The translations under genes and the position numbers were made by a program. Shown piece by piece: positions 45,403 through 53,850 of a DNA stretch of 64,000 nt; position 1 is the first letter of the stretch, and each line of letters begins with the position of its first letter. The notes under the pieces were generated by a model. The model made no database searches, had not been told where the DNA came from, and saw nothing but the letters and a program-made list of their open reading frames with translations. The stretch comes from Streptomyces yangpuensis (GTDB taxonomy: Bacteria; Actinomycetota; Actinomycetes; Streptomycetales; Streptomycetaceae). The stretch lies in assembly GCF_001005295.1 (NCBI RefSeq), contig NZ_LBMK01000001.1, positions 4,649 to 68,648 on the forward strand, given 5' to 3'.

Positions 45403-45666
45403 TCAGTCCGAGTAGTGGTAGCGGGCCTTGAGGATCTTCACTTCCTTGTCGTCGGCCCGGTAGACCAGTCGGTGCTCGTCGTCGATCCGGCGGGACCAAT
45501 AGCCAGTCAGGTCGCCCTTGAGCGGTTCGGGCTTGCCGATGCCGGCGAAGGGGGACCGTTGGATCTCCTGGATCAGGCGGGTGATCCGCTTGGCCATCTT
45601 TCGGTCGGCCCCGAGCCAGAACAGGAAGTCCTCCCAGGCGTCCGGATCGAAATGGACGCTCCTCAC
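45403..45666 (-). CDS. YoeB/Txe-type mRNA interferase toxin
   Basis: An 87-residue toxin of the RelE superfamily. It contains [38 protein letters not shown] and the ending KARYHYSD, close to the catalytic ARYHY end of YoeB. It cleaves mRNA on the ribosome. The GTG start overlaps the antitoxin stop by four bases (GTGA). With yefM it forms the second toxin-antitoxin pair, just outside the ssrA-repeat interval. Confidence 0.9.
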   Translation of the reverse strand: MRSVHFDPDAWEDFLFWLGADRKMAKRITRLIQEIQRSPFAGIGKPEPLKGDLTGYWSRRIDDEHRLVYRADDKEVKILKARYHYSD

Positions 45667-45935
45667 TCGTCACCGGCCAGGGCCTGGAGCTCCTCCAGGG
45701 TCTTCGCCACGCTCGCCGCACCTTCCCTGTCCCGTGCGACGGCTTCCATCAGCCGACGGGCATTCGCGGGGGACCGCAGCAGGTAGACCGTCTCCTGCCA
45801 GGAGTCGTAGTCGGCCGCCGACATGAGCACCGCGTCACCGTTCTTGGAGCTGATGCGTACGGGGACGTGGTCGTCGTTGACGCGTTCGATGAGGGGGAAC
45901 AGCGTCTTGCGAGCCTCGCTGGCGCTTATGGGCAT
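45663..45935 (-). CDS. Phd/YefM-type antitoxin
   Basis: A 90-residue antitoxin. N-terminal dimerisation and DNA-binding fold [20 protein letters not shown], then [23 protein letters not shown] and an acidic, helical toxin-binding C-terminus. The start at 45935 is supported by a GGAGGCGG site. It neutralises the YoeB toxin encoded immediately downstream and should repress its own promoter through the GGTACC-type sites upstream. Confidence 0.9.
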   Translation of the reverse strand: MPISASEARKTLFPLIERVNDDHVPVRISSKNGDAVLMSAADYDSWQETVYLLRSPANARRLMEAVARDREGAASVAKTLEELQALAGDE

Positions 45936-45955
45936 CTGCCGCCTCCATTCAGAAT

Positions 45956-45998
45956 GGTACCGGGTTATGGTACCGCTCACGTACCGGATTGTGGTACC
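45956..45998. promoter_or_regulatory. Array of four GGTACC-type sites upstream of yefM-yoeB
   Basis: GGTACC at 45956, 45969 and 45993, and CGTACC at 45980, spaced 13, 11 and 13 bases apart. The even spacing near one helical turn suggests stacked antitoxin dimers on one DNA face. YefM-YoeB operators described elsewhere use TGTACA palindromes, which are similar. Confidence 0.6.
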
Positions 45999-46022
45999 GG
46001 AGGTGGGCTCGTGCGGGGAAAC

Positions 46023-46046
46023 GGGCCCCGGCCGGGTGGCCGGGGC
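46023..46046 (-). terminator. Terminator after the collagen-like gene
   Basis: A perfect 10-bp stem GGCCCCGGCC/GGCCGGGGCC with a GGGT loop, 20 nt after the stop of the minus-strand gene. Confidence 0.75.
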
Positions 46047-46066
46047 CGGTCAGGCTTGGGCGGTGA

Positions 46067-47281
46067 TCAGCAGAACGGGACCTTGTTGAGGTTCAGGGCG
46101 TAGCGGGCGGCGATCCAGCCGCTGCCGTCGGCGAGCTTGTACCAGATCGAGTTGCCGTCGACCTTCTGGCCGTTGACCTTGCACTGGAGGGCGACGACCG
46201 AGCCGGTCTTGAGCTTGCCCTTCTGCGCGTACTTCGTGCCGGGGCCGGAGCGGACGCCGAGACCCTTGCCGGGAGAGACGATCTTGGCCTTGGGGTGCTC
46301 GTGGTGGTCCTTGCCCTTGCCGCCGTCACCCTTGCCGCCGCACTTGCAGTCGCCGGGCTTGCCGGGCTTGCCGGTGTCGCCCTTGGGGCCCTTCGGACCC
46401 TGCGGGCCGGCCGGGCCGGGCTTGCCGGGGTGGCCCTTCGGGCCCTGGGGGCCGGCGGGGCCCTGCTTGCCGTCACGGCCGGGCTTGCCGTCCTGGCCCT
46501 TCGGGCCCTGCTTGCCGGTGTCGCCCTTCGGGCCCCGCGGACCCGCCGGACCCGTGTCGCCCTTCGGGCCGTTCGCGGGACCCGGCTCGCCCTTCGGGCC
46601 GCGCTTGCCGGTGTCTCCCTTGTCTCCCCTGTCGCCCTTCTCCCCCTTGGGGCCGGGCTCGCCGCGATCGCCCTTGTCTCCCTTGTCTCCCCTGTCTCCC
46701 TTGTCGCCCTTGGGACCGGGCTTTCCGGGCTTGCCGTGGTTCCCGGGCTTTCCGGGCTTGCCGTCGTCGCCCTTGTCACCCTTGTCGCCCTTGGGGCCCG
46801 ACACCGGGGTGGCCACGGCGAACAGGGCCGGTGCGTCCACGTCCGTCGCCCACTCGCCGCCGGTCAGCGTCGTGCCCCGGGGGGCGTCGCCGTCCACCCG
46901 TACCGCCACGGACAGCTGGGTCTGCTCCTGCGCCGCGAAGCGGAAGCCGGCGCGGGTGCCCGCCTCGCAGGTCAGCAGGCGCGCGTCGGACGACCGGGTG
47001 CACGGCGCCGCCGCGCGGGTGCCGTTCCAGTAGAAGCGGGTCTCCGGGAAGGTCGTCCGCTCCGGAGCGGTGATGCGGAAGGTGCCGCTGACGACCGGCT
47101 CCGCACCGCCCCGGGCCGCGATGACGACGCGTCCCGTGGCCCCGGGGGCGATGGTGGGCACATAGGGCTGGTGGAAGCGGATGTCCGCCGAGTCGGCGGA
47201 CGCGGGGACCGTCGGGGCGAGGCAGGCGGCGGTGACGGCCGCGACGAACAGGGCGGCGGGCACGGAACGGTAAGCAGGCAC
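46067..47281 (-). CDS. Secreted collagen-like protein with C-terminal SH3-type domain
   Basis: A 404-residue exported protein. Signal peptide (about 1-29), then a beta-rich N-terminal domain with two Cys (about 30-160). Next come 50 uninterrupted Gly-X-Y triplets, split only by a single Asn into two blocks of 25 (about 162-313). A Cys-Lys-Cys-Gly-Gly turn, a His/Lys-rich linker and a bacterial SH3 domain follow ([18 protein letters not shown] to the end), which may bind peptidoglycan. Many triplets are GDK, GPK or GKP, giving charge-based stability without hydroxyproline. The GTG start has GGAGG upstream. Probably a trimeric wall-associated stalk. Confidence 0.85.
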   Translation of the reverse strand: MPAYRSVPAALFVAAVTAACLAPTVPASADSADIRFHQPYVPTIAPGATGRVVIAARGGAEPVVSGTFRITAPERTTFPETRFYWNGTRAAAPCTRSSDARLLTCEAGTRAGFRFAAQEQTQLSVAVRVDGDAPRGTTLTGGEWATDVDAPALFAVATPVSGPKGDKGDKGDDGKPGKPGNHGKPGKPGPKGDKGDRGDKGDKGDRGEPGPKGEKGDRGDKGDTGKRGPKGEPGPANGPKGDTGPAGPRGPKGDTGKQGPKGQDGKPGRDGKQGPAGPQGPKGHPGKPGPAGPQGPKGPKGDTGKPGKPGDCKCGGKGDGGKGKDHHEHPKAKIVSPGKGLGVRSGPGTKYAQKGKLKTGSVVALQCKVNGQKVDGNSIWYKLADGSGWIAARYALNLNKVPFC

Positions 47282-47330
47282 GGGTGGTTCCTCCGCAAAG
47301 GGAAGGGCGCTGAGGGGAAAGCACCCCCAG

Positions 47331-48671
47331 TTATCGCGGATCCCCGGCGGTGGCCGTGCGTACCACGCGGGAATGATCACTCGGGCGCCGGATCGATCGC
47401 CCTGTCAGGGCGATCACCAGAGCGATCAGCGCGGCCGCCGCCGGTACCGCGTACGCGGCGACCGGGCCCGGCCCCTCCACGACCCAGCCGGCGCTCGCCG
47501 AACCGGCCGCGATGCCCGCGAAGATGGCGGTGACCGCCAGGGTCATGCCCTCGTTGAGCCGCCCCTCGGGGATACGGGCGTGGACCTGCGACATCGCCGA
47601 GACCATCGTCGGCGCCGTGGCCATGCCGGCCAGCAGGAGGGCGCAGGCCAGGGCGGTCACGGAGCCGGTGGCCGCCGCGGCCCAGGGGAGGGTCATCGAG
47701 GCGGCCAGGACGCACACGCACGCCTTCAACGAGCGGGCGCGCAGGGTGCCGTAGAGCAGGCCGGCCGCGCACGAGCCCGCCGCCTGGAGAGCCAGGACCA
47801 GCCCGGAGGCGGCGCCCAGGCCCTGGAGGTCGAGGTAGGCGATCGAGGAGACCTCCATCGAGCCGAAGACCACGCCCGTGACGAGGAAGAGCGGCAGCAG
47901 CGGGCCCAGCGCGCGCAGCGGTGAGCCCTGCCGCGGCGTCGCCGTCACGGGGGGCTGGGTGGTGCGGCAGGAGGTGAAGACCAGCATGCCGGTGAGCAGC
48001 AGGGCGGCCCCGGCGAGGGTGCCCGCCTCCGGGAACACGGCCCCGCACAGGAAGGCCGCCAGTACCGGTCCGAGCATGTAGCACAGCTCGTCCGCGGCCT
48101 GTTCGAAGGACATCGCCGTGTGGTGGGCGGCGGGGGAGTCGCGCAGCAGGTGTGTCCAGCGCGCCCGGGACATGCCGCCGATGTTGGGGGTCGTGGCGGT
48201 CGCCGCGTAGGAGGCGAAGAGCGTCCAGGCGGGAGCGCCGGTACGGACGCACGCGACCAGGGACAGCGAGCCGAGCACCGCGATCAGGGTGGCCGGTACG
48301 GCGATCCGGGCCTGGCCGTGGCGGTCGGTCAGACGGGCGGTCCAGGGCGCCACCACGGCCGTGGCCGCCAGCCCGGTGGCCACGACCGCGCCGGCGAGCG
48401 CGTACGAGCCCCGCTGGCCGGCGATCATCATGACCGCGCTGATCCCGAACATGCCCATCGGGAGGCGGGCGATGAGGTTCCCGGCGGTGAAGCCCCGGGC
48501 GCCGGGCACCGCGAACAGCCGGCGGTACGGGCCGGCTGCCCGCCCTGCGCTACGGGCCCGGGCGGCGGGCGCGGTGGGGGCGGCGTCGCGAACCGTGTCA
48601 CGAACGGCGCCGGGGGCGGTGTCGGTGGCGGTGAGGACGAGGGTGCTGCCGGTGACGGTCATGAGGGGCAT
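47331..48671 (-). CDS. MFS transporter
   Basis: A 446-residue transporter with about 12 hydrophobic helices and a Major Facilitator motif between helices 2 and 3 (WTARLTDRHGQARI). A disordered N-terminus of about 50 residues rich in Ala, Thr and Arg precedes the first helix. It is divergent from a LysR regulator that probably controls it. The substrate is unknown. Drug or metabolite efflux is the usual role of this arrangement. The ATG at 48671 was chosen, with 48662 as an alternative. Confidence 0.82.
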   Translation of the reverse strand: MPLMTVTGSTLVLTATDTAPGAVRDTVRDAAPTAPAARARSAGRAAGPYRRLFAVPGARGFTAGNLIARLPMGMFGISAVMMIAGQRGSYALAGAVVATGLAATAVVAPWTARLTDRHGQARIAVPATLIAVLGSLSLVACVRTGAPAWTLFASYAATATTPNIGGMSRARWTHLLRDSPAAHHTAMSFEQAADELCYMLGPVLAAFLCGAVFPEAGTLAGAALLLTGMLVFTSCRTTQPPVTATPRQGSPLRALGPLLPLFLVTGVVFGSMEVSSIAYLDLQGLGAASGLVLALQAAGSCAAGLLYGTLRARSLKACVCVLAASMTLPWAAAATGSVTALACALLLAGMATAPTMVSAMSQVHARIPEGRLNEGMTLAVTAIFAGIAAGSASAGWVVEGPGPVAAYAVPAAAALIALVIALTGRSIRRPSDHSRVVRTATAGDPR

Positions 48672-48755
48672 GGATCCACCCTCGGCCGGGGCGGGGTGCA
48701 CCGTCCAACACCTGTTCCGAAGCCATTCACCCGTTCCTGTTGTTAGTCTCCGGGG

Positions 48756-49742
48756 GTGAATCCCCGTGATGTGGAACCCCGGCTGCTGCGCGGGTTCGTC
48801 GCCGTGGCCGAGGAGCTGCACTTCACCCGGGCCGCCGCCCGCCTGTACGTCGCCCAGCAGGCCCTGAGCCGGGACGTCCGGCGGCTCGAACAGACCCTGG
48901 CGGCCACGCTGTTCGTCCGCACCACCCGCGCCGTCGAGCTGACCGCCGACGGGCAGCGCCTGCTGCCCCTGGCCCGCCGTGTGCTGCGCGCGCACGAGGA
49001 GTTGACGGACGCCTTCACGGCCGGGGCCGCGGCCGGCGCGGCACCCCGGCCGCTCCTCGTCGACCTGAACACCGATGGCCCCGGCACCGCGCGCACCGTG
49101 CTGGAACGGGCCCGCGAACTCGCCCCGGACTGCGAGCTGATGGCCCGCTTCGAGAGCGGGCTCACCCACGCCGCCGCCGAGGTCGCGGCCGGCCGGCTCG
49201 ACGTCGCCTTCGGCTACGCCGACGGTCTCGACCCCGCGCTGCGGGCCCCGCTCGCGCAGCGGCCCGTACGGTACGAGCCGCTCGCCGTGCTGCTGCCCGA
49301 GGGGCACGCCCTGGCCGCGGGAGAGTCCGTACCGCTCGACGCGCTGGCCGGGGAGACCGTGTACGCGGGCGCCGGGAACCCGCGGACCCTGGAGTGGACG
49401 GGGCTGGCGCGCGAGCTGTTCGCCGGACGGGGGATCCTCATGGCCCCGCCCGCGCCGGTCGCGATCGGCAAGGAGGAGTTCCGCCGGGTCATGGTCAAGA
49501 CCGGCAACCCGGTCCTGGCGACCGTGGGATTCCTGGACATGCCCGGATGCGTGAAGCTGCCGCTGACCGACCCGGTGCCGCTGTCACCGCTGTCCATGGT
49601 GTGGCGCAAGGGTTTCAGCCACCCCGGACTGGATGCCCTGCACGCCGCGGCCGACGGCCTGGCGGCCGAGTGCGGCTGGCTCCGGCCCCCGGCGGGCAGC
49701 TGGCTGCCGGCCCCGCTCACACACCGCCCGGGCGGCGGGTGA
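48756..49742 (+). CDS. LysR-family transcriptional regulator
   Basis: A 328-residue regulator. The N-terminal winged helix (about 7-66) has EELHFTRAAARLYVAQQALSRDVRRLE, and a periplasmic-binding-protein-like effector domain follows. The GTG start has TAGTCT ending 6 nt upstream and no ribosome site, so it may be leaderless. The 84-nt divergent gap contains AACA-N2-TGTT-like half-sites (CAACACCTGTT and CCTGTTGTT) that could be its binding region. The target is probably the divergent MFS gene. Confidence 0.85.
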   Translation: MNPRDVEPRLLRGFVAVAEELHFTRAAARLYVAQQALSRDVRRLEQTLAATLFVRTTRAVELTADGQRLLPLARRVLRAHEELTDAFTAGAAAGAAPRPLLVDLNTDGPGTARTVLERARELAPDCELMARFESGLTHAAAEVAAGRLDVAFGYADGLDPALRAPLAQRPVRYEPLAVLLPEGHALAAGESVPLDALAGETVYAGAGNPRTLEWTGLARELFAGRGILMAPPAPVAIGKEEFRRVMVKTGNPVLATVGFLDMPGCVKLPLTDPVPLSPLSMVWRKGFSHPGLDALHAAADGLAAECGWLRPPAGSWLPAPLTHRPGGG

Positions 49743-49839
49743 GAGCAAGGTTTCCCGGCGGTCATCCGGCGGGGACCGGGGCCGAAACGCGCCCTTCCTA
49801 CGGTCGGTTCCACGGACGCGACAGCTGTGGAGGCGTGTG

Positions 49840-51207
49840 ATGACCGGAACCGCACCGCGCAAGCGGGGCCGCTGGATCGAACAGTGGGATCCCGAGGACG
49901 AGACCTTCTGGAAGGAGACCGGGGAGCGCGTCGCCCGCCGCAACCTGCTGTACTCCGTGCTCTCCGAGCACATCGGATTCTCCATCTGGTCCCTCTGGTC
50001 GGTGATGGTCCTCTTCATGGGCCCCGAGTACGGCATCGACCCGGCCGGAAAGTTCTTCCTGATCGCGACGGCGACCTTCGTGGGCGCCCTCGTGCGTGTG
50101 CCGTACACCTTCGCCGTCGCCCGCTTCGGCGGCCGGAACTGGACCGTCCTCAGCGCGGTGCTGCTGCTCGCCCCGACGGTCGCCGCGATCGTCGTCATGG
50201 AACCGGGCACCTCCTACGGGACCTTCCTGCTCGTCGCCGCCCTCACGGGGGTGGGCGGCGGCAACTTCGCGTCCTCCATGACCAACATCAACGCCTTCTT
50301 CCCGCTCCGGAAGAAGGGCTGGGCGCTCGGCCTGAACGCCGGCGGCGGCAACATCGGCGTGCCTGTCGTCCAGCTGGCCGGCCTGCTCGTCATCGCCACC
50401 GCCGGCGCCGGCCACCCGAGGCTGCTGCTGGGCGCCTACATCCCGCTGATCGTGCTCGCCACGGTGCTGGCGGCCGTACGGATGGACAACCTGGCGCCGG
50501 TGCGCAACGACACCGGCGCGGTCCGCGAGGCCCTGAAGGACGCACACACCTGGATCATGGCGTTCCTGTACATCGGGACGTTCGGGTCCTTCATCGGCTA
50601 CAGCTTCGCCTTCGGCCTCGTCCTCCAGACCCAGTTCGGGCGCACCCCGCTCCAGGCGGCTTCGCTGACCTTCATCGGACCGCTGCTCGGCTCGCTGATC
50701 CGGCCGGTGGGCGGGGCGCTGGCCGACCGCTTCGGCGGGGCCCGGATCACCCTGGGCACCTTCGTCGCGATGGCCGCGGCGACCGGAGTGGTCGTGCTCG
50801 CCTCGCAGCGCTCCTCGCTGCCGGTCTTCCTCGTCGGGTTCGTGGCCCTGTTCGTCCTGAGCGGGCTCGGCAACGGCTCGACGTACAAGATGATCCCGGG
50901 CATCTTCCAGGCGAAGGCGCTGGCCCGCGGAATGAGCGGCGAGAGCGCCGCGGCGTACGGGCGGCGGCTCTCCGGCGCTTCCATGGGCCTGATCGGCGCG
51001 GTCGGCGCGCTCGGCGGGCTGGGCATCAACCTGGTCTTCCGGGAGGCGTTCCGCACCTCCGGATCCGGCACGACCGCCTTCGTCACCTTCCTCGGCTTCT
51101 ACGCGCTGTGCTGCGCGGTGACCTGGGCGGTATACCTTCGCCGCCCGGCGGCGGTGACGGCCGAGGCGGCCGAGGCCCCGGCGAAACCGCAGCTCACGTC
51201 GGTGTAA
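49840..51207 (+). CDS. narK: Nitrate/nitrite transporter NarK
   Basis: A 455-residue MFS protein of the nitrate/nitrite porter group. Both nitrate signature segments are visible: GGGNFASSMTNINAFFP in the first half and GLGNGSTYKMIPGIF in the second. About 12 helices. The ATG at 49840 is preceded by GGAGG, and a GTG one codon earlier is possible. It is followed by nnaR, the HemD-like nitrogen regulator, an order I remember from S. coelicolor. It imports nitrate for assimilation and/or exports nitrite. Confidence 0.92.
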   Translation: MTGTAPRKRGRWIEQWDPEDETFWKETGERVARRNLLYSVLSEHIGFSIWSLWSVMVLFMGPEYGIDPAGKFFLIATATFVGALVRVPYTFAVARFGGRNWTVLSAVLLLAPTVAAIVVMEPGTSYGTFLLVAALTGVGGGNFASSMTNINAFFPLRKKGWALGLNAGGGNIGVPVVQLAGLLVIATAGAGHPRLLLGAYIPLIVLATVLAAVRMDNLAPVRNDTGAVREALKDAHTWIMAFLYIGTFGSFIGYSFAFGLVLQTQFGRTPLQAASLTFIGPLLGSLIRPVGGALADRFGGARITLGTFVAMAAATGVVVLASQRSSLPVFLVGFVALFVLSGLGNGSTYKMIPGIFQAKALARGMSGESAAAYGRRLSGASMGLIGAVGALGGLGINLVFREAFRTSGSGTTAFVTFLGFYALCCAVTWAVYLRRPAAVTAEAAEAPAKPQLTSV

Positions 51208-51222
51208 CCGGGGCGAAATACA

Positions 51223-51266
51223 GGTGAACCGAGTCCGACATGCCGAGTTGGCAGGCTCGGTTCACC
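51223..51266. promoter_or_regulatory. Long inverted repeat between narK and nnaR
   Basis: Perfect 11-base arms GGTGAACCGAG and CTCGGTTCACC enclose 22 bases that contain a smaller TGCC/GGCA stem. It lies 16 nt after narK and 36 nt before nnaR. It could be the narK terminator or an operator for nnaR autoregulation. Confidence 0.65.
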
Positions 51267-51302
51267 CGTACCGCCCCCCCATGCGTCAGTAGGCAGGTCA
51301 CG

Positions 51303-52484
51303 ATGGATGACAGGAACACCGGCCCGCTCGCGGGATTCACCGTCGGGGTCACCGCCGCCCGGCGGGCGGACGAGCTCATCGCGCTGCTGCGGCGGCGCGG
51401 GGCGGCGGTGCTGCACGCGCCCGCGCTGCGGATCGTGCCGCTCGCCGACGACAGCGAACTGCTGGCCGCCACCAAGGAACTGATCGGCTGCCCGCCGGAC
51501 GTGGTCGTCGCCACCACCGCGATCGGCTTCCGCGGCTGGGTCGAGGCCGCCGACGGATGGGGGGTCGGCGAACAGCTGCTGGAGACGCTGCGCTCCACCG
51601 AACTGCTGGCGCGCGGGCCGAAGGTCAAGGGCGCCATCAGGGCCGCCGGGCTCGTGGAGGAGTGGTCACCGGAGTCCGAATCGCTCGCCGAGGTACTGGA
51701 CCGGCTGCTGTCGGCCGGGGTGGCCGGCCGGCGGATCGCGCTCCAGCTGCACGGGGAGCCGCTGCCCGGCTTCGTCGAGGCGCTGCGGGCCGGCGGGGCC
51801 GAGGTGGTGGTGGTCCCGGTGTACCGGTGGATGGCCCCGGAGGACCTCGCCCCGCTGGACCGGCTGCTGGACGCGATCGTCGGTGGCGGTGTGGACGCCG
51901 TCGGCTTCACCTCGGCCCCGGCGGCGGCCTCGCTGCTGTCCCGGGCCGGGGAGCGGGGGATGCGGGAGGCCGTCCTGGACGCGCTGCGCGGCGGCGGGCC
52001 GCTGACCGCGTGCGTCGGGCCGGTGACGGCGCTGCCGCTGCAGGCGCTCGGCGTGGACACGGTGCAGCCCGAACGGTTCCGGCTGGGCCCGCTGGTGCAG
52101 CTGCTGTGCCGGGAGCTGCCCGGCCGGGCCCGGGTGCTGCCGGTGGCCGGGCACCGGCTGGAGATCCGGGGCCACGCGGTCCTCCTCGGCGAGGAACTGC
52201 GGCCGGTGCCCCCGGCCGGGATGGCCCTGCTGCGGGCCCTGTCCCGGCGCCCCGGTTGGGTGGTGGCCCGCGCGGAACTGCTGCGGGTGCTGCCGGGCGC
52301 GGGGCGCGACGAGCACGCCGTGGAGACGGCCATGGCCCGGCTGCGGGCGGCGCTCGGAGCGCCGGGCCTCATCCAGACGGTGGTCAAGCGCGGGTACCGG
52401 CTGTCGCTGGACGCGGGCGGCGAGGAGAAGTACGGGGAGCTCCCGCAGGACGCGGCGGTGACGGCCAGAGGGGTCCTGGGCTAG
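51303..52484 (+). CDS. nnaR: HemD-like transcriptional regulator of nitrate/nitrite assimilation (NnaR)
   Basis: A 393-residue fusion. Residues about 8-270 resemble uroporphyrinogen-III synthase (HemD). Residues about 300-385 form an OmpR-type winged helix (RPVPPAGMALLRALSRRPGWVVARAELLRVLPG). In Streptomyces, NnaR works with GlnR on narK, nirB and nasC (recalled from the literature). Whether the HemD part binds a ligand is unknown. It is downstream of narK. The ATG at 51303 lies 2 nt after a CACG and lacks a strong ribosome site. Confidence 0.88.
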   Translation: MDDRNTGPLAGFTVGVTAARRADELIALLRRRGAAVLHAPALRIVPLADDSELLAATKELIGCPPDVVVATTAIGFRGWVEAADGWGVGEQLLETLRSTELLARGPKVKGAIRAAGLVEEWSPESESLAEVLDRLLSAGVAGRRIALQLHGEPLPGFVEALRAGGAEVVVVPVYRWMAPEDLAPLDRLLDAIVGGGVDAVGFTSAPAAASLLSRAGERGMREAVLDALRGGGPLTACVGPVTALPLQALGVDTVQPERFRLGPLVQLLCRELPGRARVLPVAGHRLEIRGHAVLLGEELRPVPPAGMALLRALSRRPGWVVARAELLRVLPGAGRDEHAVETAMARLRAALGAPGLIQTVVKRGYRLSLDAGGEEKYGELPQDAAVTARGVLG

Positions 52485-52493
52485 CGTGCCGGG

Positions 52494-53042
52494 ATGATCG
52501 TTGACGGGGTGGAGATGAGGGCCGTCGCGCCGGACGACGCCGCCGCACTGGCCGAGGCGTTCGCGCGGAACCGGGCGAACATGGCGCCGACCGAGCCGGT
52601 CCGGCCCGACGCCTTCTACACGGAGGCGGGGCAGCGGGAGCGGATCGGGCAGCAGCTGGAGTCCCGGGACGCCGGCCGGCTGCTGCCGTTCGTGTTCGTG
52701 GACCTCGCGAGCGGCACCGCGCTGGGGACCATCAACCTCGGCAACATCCAGCACGGACCGCTGAGCAGCGGCGGCCTCGGCTACTGGGTCGACGAGGCCT
52801 GCCGCGGCAAGGGGCTGGCCACGGCCGCCGCCCGGGAGGTCTGCCGGATCGCCCGTGACGAGGTGGGGCTGCACCGGGTCGAGGCCGGGACCCTGGTCGA
52901 CAACACCGCCTCGCAGCGGGTGCTGGCGAAGGCGGGCTTCGAGCAGTACGGACTCGCGCCGCGCTACCTGCACATCAACGGCGCCTGGCGCGACCACCGC
53001 CTCTTCCAGCGCATCCTCCACGACCACCCGCCGGCGGTCTAG
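52494..53042 (+). CDS. GNAT-family acetyltransferase (RimJ-like)
   Basis: A 182-residue acetyltransferase. The RimJ/RimL-type core contains LGYWVDEACRGKGLATAAAREV (acetyl-CoA loop) and the late NTASQRVLAKAGFEQYG block. The substrate is unknown. The start codon lies 10 nt after the nnaR stop. The overlapping TAGCGT could serve as a -10 element, so it may be either co-transcribed or leaderless. Confidence 0.8.
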   Translation: MIVDGVEMRAVAPDDAAALAEAFARNRANMAPTEPVRPDAFYTEAGQRERIGQQLESRDAGRLLPFVFVDLASGTALGTINLGNIQHGPLSSGGLGYWVDEACRGKGLATAAAREVCRIARDEVGLHRVEAGTLVDNTASQRVLAKAGFEQYGLAPRYLHINGAWRDHRLFQRILHDHPPAV

Positions 53043-53045
53043 CCC

Positions 53046-53072
53046 TTCCAGCCCCTCCGGCGTTTGAGGAGC
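53046..53072. repeat. Dispersed 3'-end repeat copy, inverted
   Basis: The complement of CTCAAACGCCGGAGGGGCTG, starting 4 nt after the acetyltransferase stop. It is followed by a GCGGGGTCCCGGGCGGAGCC hairpin-like stretch. Confidence 0.8.
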
Positions 53073-53186
53073 GGGGTCCCGGGCGGAGCCCCGGCAGCGG
53101 TGCGCAGCACCGGTCCGGGGGCTTCCCCAGCGGGCAGCGGACCGGCACTCTGGGGAGGCGCCCCACGACGCGAGGCGGTGACGGGC

Positions 53187-53747
53187 ATGCGGTTCGATTC
53201 CGGGCGGGTCTGCCTGGACCTGGTGGCCACTTTCACCCCCCACGAGGGGATCCCGGACGGCGACGAACTGCGGCTGTGGCTCGCCGGAGCCGGGCTCGTG
53301 CCCGACCGGACACCGCTGGCCCGGGTGGGCGCCGACTGGGCCGCGGCCTTCCGCGCCCTGCGCGCCGACGTGGAGACCCTCGTACGGGCGGAGCTGTCCG
53401 GGGGTGAGCCCGACGAAGACGCCCTGGCCCGGGTCAACGCGCTGGCCGCCGGACCACCCCCGGGTCTGTGCGCCGTACGGGACCAGGAAGGGCACCTCGT
53501 ACGGGAGTTGTGCGGCGGCGTGGAATGCGGTGCGCTGCTCGCGGCGGTGGCCCGTGACGCCGTCGAGCTGCTGACCGACCCCGGTGACCGCGCCCTCCTG
53601 CGAGCCTGCGCGGGCGACGGCTGCACCCGTGTCTACCTGGACACCTCCCGCGGCCACCGCCGCCGGTGGTGCTCCAGCGAGCTGTGCGGCAACCGCGAAC
53701 GTGTCGCCCGCCACCGCCGGCGGCTCCTGGCGTCCGGATCCCGGTAG
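53187..53747 (+). CDS. CGNR zinc-finger protein
   Basis: A 186-residue protein. A helical ABATE-like N-terminal domain (about 1-125, opening with FDSGRVCLDLVATF) precedes a C-terminal CGNR zinc finger (about 135-180). The zinc-finger Cys residues are C138 and C143 in CAGDGC, plus the CSSELCGNRERV block. The family is thought to be transcriptional regulators that sense stress. The start at 53187 was chosen by domain alignment. There is no obvious target gene nearby. Confidence 0.83.
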   Translation: MRFDSGRVCLDLVATFTPHEGIPDGDELRLWLAGAGLVPDRTPLARVGADWAAAFRALRADVETLVRAELSGGEPDEDALARVNALAAGPPPGLCAVRDQEGHLVRELCGGVECGALLAAVARDAVELLTDPGDRALLRACAGDGCTRVYLDTSRGHRRRWCSSELCGNRERVARHRRRLLASGSR

Positions 53748-53850
53748 CCGGTGTACCACTGAGCGAGACGCGTTCCGGAACGGGCGTGCGGACAGGGGGC
53801 CGGTTCGCGTACGGTTGACGGTCGCCCATGCACGTCAGAAGGGGGCCTTG

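Noticed and set aside
46295..47533. A 412-codon plus-strand frame over the collagen-like gene
   Set aside because: It is the complement of Gly-X-Y repeats and reads as Leu/Ala/Gly repeats. The minus strand has a signal peptide, domains and a ribosome site.
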